Source: Chitinophagaceae bacterium
GTDB taxonomy: Bacteria > Bacteroidota > Bacteroidia > Chitinophagales > Chitinophagaceae
Direction: 5' to 3'
Length of the DNA: 12,076 nucleotides
NCBI GenBank assembly: GCA_016786965.1
Contig: JAEUVL010000961.1
Coordinates: forward strand, 1 to 12,076
Shown piece after piece: positions 1 to 9,000 of the stretch (position 1 is its first letter; each line of letters opens with the position of its first letter). The position numbers were made by a program, and so were the translations under genes. Under the pieces are notes generated by a model. The model searched no databases, had not been told where the DNA came from, and saw nothing but the letters and a program-made list of their open reading frames with translations.

Positions 1-1
1 T

Positions 2-3000
2 GGTACGATTGATGCAGGACAGGTGGTGGAGGATAGTATAATATATAATGTACCGGCAACAACTGACACTGTTTTCATTCGCATTGAAGGCAATGGAGTA
101 TTCAAATATGAATTCAGGATAAAACCAATGACGCCTACCTCCTCTTTTAGTTTAGTAGGCGATACCACTCCGTGTATTGGTCCCGCTTATACTTATAAGG
201 CGGTTAATGTTTTTAATGACAGTGTGGCTTATAACTGGAGCCTTCCGCAGGGGGGTGGAACTTTAACTTATACAGATAGTATTGCTACTGTGGTTTGGAA
301 TGAAAATGCAAACAGAAAAATTCAGCTTTTCCTATCCAACCAATTTGGATCATCTGATACAAAGCAATTAAATGTAATAATTAATGGTGTGGCTCCCACT
401 CAAACACCGGTGGCCTATAATTTTGCCCGAAACCTCAGCACTAACTCGCTGCCACCCGGTGCTACCTGCCAATGGTACCGGAATGATACACTGATAGCAG
501 GTGTTGTTGATTCAACGTATTATGCATCGCTGGCAGGAACTTACACTGTGAAGTTTGTAAATGATTGCGGGCCCGGTCCGGCTTCCAATGCTATCAGCTT
601 TGCCGGTGATGCGCAGCCGCAAACGATCAGTTTCCCGCATGTGCCTACCATAACCATGTCGCCAACAGCGAAGGCAGCATTGGGGGCTACCACCAGTTCC
701 GGCCTGCCCGTAATTTATCAGAAAATAAGTGGTCCGGGTACTATCGTTAATGATACCTTGTTCATTACCGGCGTGGGTACGGTCATCGTAAAAGCGTCAC
801 AGCCCGGCGATAATGAATACAGTGCCGCCGTACCAGTAAATGATACGATCACAGTCGTAAAAGGAAATCAGGTGATCACTTTTGACAGTATTCCGCCACA
901 GATATTTAATTCCACCAAACTGATACTGACGGCCAGCTCTTCCATGGAGCAAACCATCAGTTATTCCATAGTAGCCGGTACTGCTTATGCTTCGGTAAGT
1001 GGTAACCAGCTTACCAAGAAAGGAACAGGATTGGTAACGGTAAGGGCTTCGCAAAACGGCAACAGCAATTACAATGCAGCCGTTCCTGTGGAAAGAACAT
1101 TCTGTATCGGCGTACGCACCCTTACCCCGGTTACCGGTGATGCGGTCCCCTGCCTGAATACTTATCGCTATAATACTCAAAAGATACCGGGCGCCCTGTA
1201 TGAGTGGACATTAAGCGGCGGCGGAATACTGACGGTGAATAATGATACCGCCTGGGTACAATGGCAAACACCGGGAGCCTACACCTTATCCGTAAAGGCA
1301 AACGGTACCTGTGATACGGTCTATACCAGCCAGGAAGTGCTGAACATTACCACCTCCAACAATGTGCCCGGTATGGTAAGCGGTATGTCGCCCGCAAACG
1401 GGATCATCGATCAGCAATTACCATTGCGGCTTTCCTGGATACCCGGAGCAAATACAGTGAACTACGATGTGTATGTTTGGGATTCAGCATCCACCGAACC
1501 GCTGACACCCTTTGCTGCCAATGTAGCCGATATATCCTATACCATTCCTAAAAATGCTCCTCTCCCTTACAACAGAACGTACAAATGGAGAGTGGTGGCA
1601 AAGAACCCCTGTGCACAAACAATAGGGCCCGTGCAGACATTCAGGCTGATACCATTGCCCGACCTGGTGATAAGTGATATACAAGCCCCGCCCACAGCCA
1701 CCTCCGGGCAAACGATTACCATCAGTTGGAAGGTAACGAATATTGGCCCCGGCAGCACCCTGCTGGACCAGTCGTGGGATGATGGGATCTTTTTTGCATT
1801 GGATACTGTTCCCAATGTAAATCTTGGCAATTCGTTTCCCTTCCCCACTTCATGGAGCCAGTTAACGGCTGCCGGAAGACCATTGTTGCTCGGCCGGAAG
1901 ACCAGGCCTGCGTCGCTGGACAGTGGACAGTTTTATACCAACAGTATCAATTTCACTTTGCCGCTGGGATATAACTTCCCGGTGTATGTGTATGGTATAG
2001 CCGCCAATAACGGCGCCATTTATCGTCTGTTACAGGCAAGTAACCTTAATGATACGGCCAGGGCAGCAAATCAAATAGTTATTTCGCAACCTCCGGTGCC
2101 GGACCTGCGGGTGGATTCTGTATTTACCTCCGCTTCTATTTTTTCAGGAGGCACGATGAACATTACTTACAAAGTAAAGAACTATGGTGTGGTAACGCCA
2201 GCAGGCGGCAGCTGGGTGGATTCATTTTTTATTTCACAAAATCCTTTGTTCGACAGAAATCAATGTATCCTGCTGAATGCACCGGAGGCAAACGGTTCCT
2301 ATTATCCATGGGCCAAAGGTGCCGCCGCTTTTAACAACACCCAGTTAAATGCCAACGGTACGGTTACAAAAACCCAGCAGGTGGTAATACCGAATTTTAT
2401 TTTCGGTACCTGGTTTATTTATGTAAAAACAAATGCCTCAACAACCGGCAGCTTTGTGTATGAAGGAGCCTTCGCCAATAATAATGTCAACCAGGCACAG
2501 GTGCAGGTGTATCTTACTCCCACGCCTAAACTAACTATCAGTTCGCTTACTATACCGGTTACCACGGCCAGCACCACACAACCTATCGGCCTGAACTGGG
2601 AGATAAGAAATGAAGGATTCAGGGATAATATAGAAAAGAACCGCGGACACTACATCACGATGGGTACATGCTATGTACCTTGTCCACCAGGATCTCCGCC
2701 AAACAGCGTATGCATTGGATCATCCGTGCAGCGGGACAGTGTAGTGTTTGGCAGCAGCTACTGGATAGACAGGGTATATCTGAGTGCTGACAGCAGTGGC
2801 CTCAACCTGGCCAATGCCATACTTATGAAAGAGGTGAAGCATGGTATCCAGAATTCCGGGATTTATCCTGATCCGCCTTTACCTTACACCAGTTTCGTGA
2901 GCTGCCCGGCGGTGGTTGGCGGAAATATTAATGTCGGCAACATCATTGAACCAGGCGTATCATTCCCTAAAGCGGAAGGCTTTACGGTGCCGTCGAACCT

Positions 3001-6000
3001 GGTGCCGGGTGATTACTATATATACGTTTATACCAACCCGACTAAAACAGTGTTCGAATATCCGGGTACACCACAGATCAGCAGGAGTGCATTGTCCATT
3101 TCCGTCCAGCGTCCCGACGTGGTAGTGTCTGCTATCAGTGCACCGGCCTCGGCATTTGGGGGGCAGACCGTAACACTGAGCTATAACATACTAAATAACG
3201 GACCAGGCGGAGTATTCAATCACCAGCGAAGGGACAGGTATTATATCAGCAATTTCTCCAACTTCGACGTAAGTGCACAGCTGATAGGCTCACAAACTTT
3301 CACAGGAAACCTGCCGGTTGGCACACCGGTTCCGTATACGTTCAACTATACATTACCGCCAGCCACCACGGGTGCCAAATATTTCTTCGTGGAGACCAAC
3401 TATGACAGCCTGTTTAAAGAAACCAATTCAACCAACAATATCAGCCTTTCGGCAGGTACATTAATTACAGCTGCATCACCAGCAGACCTGATCGTATCTA
3501 TTGTGCAGCCGCAAGATTCTGTATTGATACAATCACCGGCCCTGTTTAAATATACCGTAATTAACAACGGAAGCGGAGCCACCATCGGCAACTGGACAGA
3601 CAGTCTGTTCATCAGTTGCAGCCCCGTATTCAATGCTTCCACTGCAAAGTTTGTAACGAAACGTAGTCAAACAAGAGTGTTGCAGGCCGGCAGTAATTAT
3701 ACTGACTCTTTCCTGTATGTGATTCCGAAAATGAGTTATGAGATCAACAGCTGTTTCCCGCAACTGATGTATGCCCCTGGTTATTTCTTTGTAAAAACAA
3801 ATGCTGACAACGGTGCGTTTGAAGGTGCTGCCACCACGAACAATACAACGGCAAGCGGAAGCCGGGTGATCATTAATCCTTTGGTGGATCATGTAATGGT
3901 ATCCGCATCACTGAACAGGGATACCATTTCTTTTGGCACACCATTTAATGCCTCCTGGAAAGTGAGAAACATCGGCTACAAACCAACTGCGGAGTATTAC
4001 TATTTTTATGAAGATGGCCTTTACTTCTCTGCCGACTCAGTGATCAACGCCAATGATGTGGGCATATTTTCTTACCGCAACTACAATACCATCAACCGGA
4101 ACGACAGCCTGGTTACCACCAGATCGGTAATGCCACCGGATTTACCTGCAGGGGATTACTATGTGATTGCTAAAACGAATTATACTGATCGTATTCCGGC
4201 AGAAAAAATATTCACCAATAACAATGGTTTTGTCCGCAACATCATCGGGCAGGCCAAAAAAATACACCTGGTAAGACCGCCGCTTCCCGACCTGGTAGAC
4301 ACGATAATTTCTGCTCCTGCAGCGGTGGCTATGGGACAACCCTTCACCGTAATATATAAGGTTACCAATACCGGCGCAGCGGTTACTTTCCCTGGTGCCT
4401 GGCAGAATGATCTCAGGCTGTCCTCCGATTTCCAGGTGCAGGTAGGTCAACATGTACTCTCCAACAAAACAAGGAACATGCCGCTTGTTCCGGGTGCGTC
4501 GTTCATGGATACGGTAACATGCACCATGCCACTGAATATAGCTCCCGGTAATTATGTCATCATTGGTCGTGCCAATTCCAATAATGCAGTTCCGGAATCC
4601 TCCACCACTAACAATCTTGGCTTCCATTTTATCGAAGCCCAGTTGCCCGATTCGGCAGACCTGGTGGTAAACAATATACTAAGACCAGATACCGTATATC
4701 TCGGCTATACGATTGATACAGCCAAATGGAAGATCAGTAATAACTCGGGTGTGAGTGTGCGGGGATGGATGACAGACGGGCTTTATTTGTCGAAAAGTAA
4801 TTTGCTCGATTCAAACGCCACCTTGCTCGGTTCCAAATACCGGTATGTAAATATGCTGCCGATGGGTGTTGATAGTGTGAGATTTACACCCTTTGTTACA
4901 ACAGCAGCAGAAGGTAATTATAACCTGCTGGTAAAAACAGACTTGCTCAACAATATCATTGAGCTGGATAAAACCAATAACACAGGAGTTTCCGCCACGC
5001 CAATTTATGTAAAGGCCAAACAACTTAAACTGGATATACCGGAGGTAAATACACTTGGAACGGTCAACCGGTATTATGCACTTCGGATACCTGACTCTTT
5101 GCGTGGGTCAACTGTGCTTGTCACGCTGAAAACAGGCGATTCACTCATGGTACGTAATGAGATGTTTATTGGAGGAGGCTTTGTTCCCACAGCGGCGGCT
5201 TATGATTATCGCTTTGAAATACCCAACTATGGCAACCAGCAGATAGTAATCAGTGATGTGAGTGATTCAGTTTACTATATCATGTACCGTTGTATGACGG
5301 CAGGGGCTTCTGTTCAGAGTGTAACACTGAAAGCAGTGGTGCTTCCGTTTGCTGTGCTGAATGTGCAGACCAATACCGGTGGAAACATAGGTAATGTAAC
5401 CGTCCGCATCAGGGGTACCCTTTTCACAGACAGCATGATTGCTAAACTCAGCAACGGAGTCACCACCATTTATGCTTCCGCTGTTTATTTTACTAACAGT
5501 ACACAGGTATATGCCACCTTCCCCCTGCAGGGTAAACCGCTGGGTGTATATGATGTAACACTGATCAAACCTGATTCTTCAACAGCGGTATTGCCCGGCG
5601 GATTTACCGTGGTAACGGCCAACAACGGCGGATTGATCACGGGCGGAGGCACCAACACCGGTGCCGGTAATGGCAATGCACCCGGTTGCGATCCTGGTGC
5701 CGCCAGCGGACTCAACTCGCAATTGGTAGTGGAACTTATCGTGCCTGAAAAAGTGGTAAGGGGCAGGCCCGTGGTGATTGTGATCAATTTCAACAACCCC
5801 ACCAATTTCGACCTGCCAATGCAGTCAAGGATATTATACAATGATGAGGATGTGAAGATGGCCTTTACAAGAGCGGGCATACCCACAGGGACCGCATCAT
5901 TGTACATGGAATTTACCGAACCGGGTGGCCCTCCGGGTATCATCAGGCCCGGCGGCGGCGGTTCCATAACTGTGTATTGTAATGCGCCACCACAGGTTCC

Positions 6001-6034
6001 GGAAGACAGATCGGTATTATTTAAACTACAATAA
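2..6034 (+). CDS. Giant multi-domain extracellular protein with eight CARDB repeats (5'-truncated)
   Basis: The frame is open to the left edge, so the true start and any signal peptide lie outside the window; the GTG at 23 is only the first start-like codon. About 2010 residues are visible. Counting residue 1 at base 23, the order is: PKD-like (~37-124), Ig-like (~127-195), two Ig repeats opening with QTISF/QVITF and ending in 'ASQxGxxxYxAAVPV' (~199-365), a second PKD-like module (~365-446), an FN3-like module with YDVYVWDSAS and YKWRVVAKNPC (~447-545), CARDB repeats (546 to ~1668), a PPC-like domain (~1672-1773), a TIG/IPT-like domain (~1774-1864), a Gly/Asn linker (~1865-1896) and a last Ig-like domain ending VLFKLQ. 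No catalytic motif is seen. The likely role is a surface or secreted adhesive or scaffold protein, inferred from the modules. No type IX C-terminal sorting domain is visible. The downstream RHS gene follows after 20 bp and is probably co-transcribed. Confidence 0.9.
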   Translation, partial: GTIDAGQVVEDSIIYNVPATTDTVFIRIEGNGVFKYEFRIKPMTPTSSFSLVGDTTPCIGPAYTYKAVNVFNDSVAYNWSLPQGGGTLTYTDSIATVVWNENANRKIQLFLSNQFGSSDTKQLNVIINGVAPTQTPVAYNFARNLSTNSLPPGATCQWYRNDTLIAGVVDSTYYASLAGTYTVKFVNDCGPGPASNAISFAGDAQPQTISFPHVPTITMSPTAKAALGATTSSGLPVIYQKISGPGTIVNDTLFITGVGTVIVKASQPGDNEYSAAVPVNDTITVVKGNQVITFDSIPPQIFNSTKLILTASSSMEQTISYSIVAGTAYASVSGNQLTKKGTGLVTVRASQNGNSNYNAAVPVERTFCIGVRTLTPVTGDAVPCLNTYRYNTQKIPGALYEWTLSGGGILTVNNDTAWVQWQTPGAYTLSVKANGTCDTVYTSQEVLNITTSNNVPGMVSGMSPANGIIDQQLPLRLSWIPGANTVNYDVYVWDSASTEPLTPFAANVADISYTIPKNAPLPYNRTYKWRVVAKNPCAQTIGPVQTFRLIPLPDLVISDIQAPPTATSGQTITISWKVTNIGPGSTLLDQSWDDGIFFALDTVPNVNLGNSFPFPTSWSQLTAAGRPLLLGRKTRPASLDSGQFYTNSINFTLPLGYNFPVYVYGIAANNGAIYRLLQASNLNDTARAANQIVISQPPVPDLRVDSVFTSASIFSGGTMNITYKVKNYGVVTPAGGSWVDSFFISQNPLFDRNQCILLNAPEANGSYYPWAKGAAAFNNTQLNANGTVTKTQQVVIPNFIFGTWFIYVKTNASTTGSFVYEGAFANNNVNQAQVQVYLTPTPKLTISSLTIPVTTASTTQPIGLNWEIRNEGFRDNIEKNRGHYITMGTCYVPCPPGSPPNSVCIGSSVQRDSVVFGSSYWIDRVYLSADSSGLNLANAILMKEVKHGIQNSGIYPDPPLPYTSFVSCPAVVGGNINVGNIIEPGVSFPKAEGFTVPSNLVPGDYYIYVYTNPTKTVFEYPGTPQISRSALSISVQRPDVVVSAISAPASAFGGQTVTLSYNILNNGPGGVFNHQRRDRYYISNFSNFDVSAQLIGSQTFTGNLPVGTPVPYTFNYTLPPATTGAKYFFVETNYDSLFKETNSTNNISLSAGTLITAASPADLIVSIVQPQDSVLIQSPALFKYTVINNGSGATIGNWTDSLFISCSPVFNASTAKFVTKRSQTRVLQAGSNYTDSFLYVIPKMSYEINSCFPQLMYAPGYFFVKTNADNGAFEGAATTNNTTASGSRVIINPLVDHVMVSASLNRDTISFGTPFNASWKVRNIGYKPTAEYYYFYEDGLYFSADSVINANDVGIFSYRNYNTINRNDSLVTTRSVMPPDLPAGDYYVIAKTNYTDRIPAEKIFTNNNGFVRNIIGQAKKIHLVRPPLPDLVDTIISAPAAVAMGQPFTVIYKVTNTGAAVTFPGAWQNDLRLSSDFQVQVGQHVLSNKTRNMPLVPGASFMDTVTCTMPLNIAPGNYVIIGRANSNNAVPESSTTNNLGFHFIEAQLPDSADLVVNNILRPDTVYLGYTIDTAKWKISNNSGVSVRGWMTDGLYLSKSNLLDSNATLLGSKYRYVNMLPMGVDSVRFTPFVTTAAEGNYNLLVKTDLLNNIIELDKTNNTGVSATPIYVKAKQLKLDIPEVNTLGTVNRYYALRIPDSLRGSTVLVTLKTGDSLMVRNEMFIGGGFVPTAAAYDYRFEIPNYGNQQIVISDVSDSVYYIMYRCMTAGASVQSVTLKAVVLPFAVLNVQTNTGGNIGNVTVRIRGTLFTDSMIAKLSNGVTTIYASAVYFTNSTQVYATFPLQGKPLGVYDVTLIKPDSSTAVLPGGFTVVTANNGGLITGGGTNTGAGNGNAPGCDPGAASGLNSQLVVELIVPEKVVRGRPVVIVINFNNPTNFDLPMQSRILYNDEDVKMAFTRAGIPTGTASLYMEFTEPGGPPGIIRPGGGGSITVYCNAPPQVPEDRSVLFKLQ
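1658..5020 (+). repeat. Array of eight CARDB-type Ig-like repeats (protein-level)
   Basis: Eight diverged repeats start with a [PA]DLxV-type strand at bases 1658, 2099, 2525, 3113, 3482, 3887, 4286 and 4655. Each then has a 'xWKVxNxG' strand (for example ISWKVTNIGPG, IYKVTNTGAA). Most units close with a 'VKTN...E...TNN' segment before the next repeat. Unit lengths are about 147, 142, 196, 123, 135, 133, 123 and 120 residues. The third is enlarged by a cysteine-rich insertion and has lost the TNN end. CARDB is a cell-adhesion-related, bacterial Ig-like fold found in extracellular proteins. The copies are too diverged to be recent DNA duplications. Confidence 0.85.
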
Positions 6035-6054
6035 AAGCCAGCTAAAAATATTTT

Positions 6055-9000
6055 ATGCATAGCATACAAAATATTTACACCAAGGAAATGTGCAAATGCA
6101 GATTAGCGCTGCTGGTGCTATTTTCCATATGCTCAGTGACGGCCCTGGGCCAGAACCTGAACAACCCCAACAAAGGGGGCCCGCTGGGTACACAGGTAAA
6201 TACACTAAGCGGAAATTTATTTATCCCCCGTACTGATATCTATATTCCGGCAAGGAGTTTTGACCTGGACATCCGCTTTTATTACAACAGCTTTTTATTT
6301 ACGGAAGAGTATGGTTATGGTAAAGGATGGACCTTTGAATACAATATCAGGTATAAACAGGATACTATACCCGGTTCAAAACTGATCCTTTGGGGCGATG
6401 GGAGGGAAGATCAATATGATTCAATACCCGGAGGAAGCTATAAAACGCCCCGCGGCTTCTTCAATACACTCTCACAATACCAGCCCGGTAAATATGTGCT
6501 TACTGAATTAAACGGGGTAAAATATTTTTTCGACAATGCCGTGCATAAACGCATTACCCGGATGGAAGAGCCGAATGGCAACTATATTAATTTTACATAT
6601 ACCGACAGCCTGCTTACCGCCATGACCAATGCAGCAGGGCAAACCATCGGTTTCACTTATAATCCGCAAGGACGATTGGCCACAGTGGTGGATGCAATAG
6701 CAGTTCCCAGCAGAACATTTACTTACACCTATGATGCAGGCGGCAACCTGAAAGAAGTGAAGGACCCATTGAATAACAAATACCAATATTCTTATTTGAT
6801 AAACGGCCCGATGAAATCGCTGGCCGATAAGAATAATAACAAAGTGGATATCATTTACTTCCCCGACTTTACCACAAGGGAACTGATTGGCTGTAATAAG
6901 CGGCTCAGCTTTTCGTATGACACAATTTCAAAAACTACTTTCGTAACCGATCATCTGAGTACAGGAAACCAAGTAACAAAATACAAATACAAAACGGTTG
7001 AAAATTTATCCTGGATCACTTCCATGTCGGGCAATTGCTGCGGCTTTAATATGAGTTATGAATATGATGACCAGGGTAACCAAACAAAAATGACAGATGC
7101 CAACGGGCAGGTTTATACTTATACCTATGATGAGTTTGGCAATATGCTTACGGCCACTGATCCATTGAATCAAATAAGCACCTACACCTATACAACAGAT
7201 TATAAAAAAATAAACAGCTTTAAGGACCCTAAAGGAAATCTTTATACTATTGGTTATGACAGTCGTGGCAACATGACTCAACTGGTGACGCCAGGCAATA
7301 ATGTTTATACGGCCACTTACAATGCAAACGGCGATATCATCAACAGCACAGACCCCAGGGGAAACATCTATACATATAATTATGACAGCCGTGGTAACCC
7401 CATTAATGTTACGGGTCCAAACGGGTACCAGGCTGCACTATCTTTTGATGCAAGAGGCAACCTGTTATCTTATACTGATGCAAGAGGAAATACTTCTTCT
7501 GCAGAATACGATATTCTTGACAGGCTGAAAAAAATAACAGATCCCATTAATAACAATGTCCAGTTTACTTACGATGCGCAGGGAAACCCCGTAATCTTCA
7601 AGAACAAAAACAATGAAACCACCACCCTGAATTTTGATGCCAGCAACAGGCTTGTCAATATAACCGGGCCTACTGGTAATCAATCCAGCTATACCTATGA
7701 TGGTATGAATAATCTGCTGTCGGCAAAAAATGCGTTGGGGCATGAAGTGAAAATGAGTTACGATAACCGTAACCGGCTGAAAAGTGCAAAAGACCCGGAC
7801 AATAACAATGCGGCTTACACTTATGACGGGAATGGTAACATATTATCAGTGAGTTTGGCCAATGGCCGGCAATTGAATTACACGTATGATCTTCTCAACC
7901 GGTTAACTGAGGTAAGTGACGGCACCAGCAGCATCGCCAGCTTTGTGTATGATAAAAACGGGAACATTACCAGCTATACCAATGCCACCGGTGCTATCAT
8001 AACCGCCGCCTACGACAGCCTTGACCGTATGAAAAGCATCACCGACCCATTGGGCAACAGCAGCCATTTTACATACGACAAGAACAATAATATTATTTCT
8101 GTAACCGACCGGGAAGGCCGTACCAGCTTTTATAACTACGACAGCCTGAACAGGGTGAAAACCTTTACTGACAATAATGGCTTTGTAACAACAGTGGGCT
8201 ATGATGCACAAAGCAATATTACTTCACTCACAGATCAGAATAACAATACAACTACCTATACCTACGACAGCCTGAACCGGAGAAAACGAATGACTTTCCC
8301 TGACGCAATGTATACAGAGTTTACCTATGATAAAGAAAGCAATATTACCGCCATCAGGCGTACAGATGCCACTGTGATAAACTACCAGTATGATACACTG
8401 AACAGGGTAACCAGCCGTACCATGCCCGGCGGCGAAGTTTATACATATACCTATGATAAAATGAGCCGGGTGCTAACTGCCACCAACAACAACGGCACAA
8501 TTACCTTCACCTATGATAAACTGAACCGGGTAACCTCTGAAAATTTTGACGGAAGAACAACAAGGTATGGTTACAACGTCAGCGGAAGAACGCAGACCAC
8601 CATTTATCCTGACAGCACTACGGTGATAAAGGAGTTTGATACAAGAAACAGGCTTACCAAAATTTTAAAAGATAGTGTTACCGTGGCCGAATACAGTTAT
8701 AACAACGCCAACCAGCTTACGCAAAAAAGTTTTGCCAACGGGGTGAGCAGCAATATGCAGTATGATTATGCCAACCGCCTGAGCAGCTTAACCACTACGG
8801 CTGCCAGCGGGGTGATACAAAACAGCCAGTTCAGCTATGATAAGGAGTATAACAAAACAGCCATTACCCGCAGTAATAACTCTTCCCTCTCTGAACAGTT
8901 TACGTATGATAATGGTTACAGGCTTACCAATTATAAAAGAGGTCCGGCCGGCAGCCCGGTGATACAGAATACTTATACCTACGATGCTGTTGGCAACCGC

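Noticed and set aside
23..25. GTG as the start of the first giant gene
   Set aside because: The frame is open to the window edge upstream (residues GTIDAGQ are already domain-like), no signal peptide follows, and the sequence starts inside a module. The gene is truncated by the window.
6020..6060. Frameshift or sequencing error dividing one gene into two
   Set aside because: The RHS frame has its own TAA at 6043-6045 just upstream of its ATG, and the second protein has a convincing signal peptide. A real two-gene arrangement fits better.
4142..6069. Long minus-strand open frames (4142-4627 and 5485-6069, and similar ones elsewhere)
   Set aside because: They lie fully opposite well-supported repeat-domain coding sequence, show no domain signature, and several overlap each other. 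They are shadows of biased codon use.
7246..8442. CRISPR-like or DNA tandem repeat array
   Set aside because: The 63 bp periodicity is that of codons for YD repeats. The DNA units are strongly diverged and translate into an uninterrupted protein, so there are no identical repeats with spacers.
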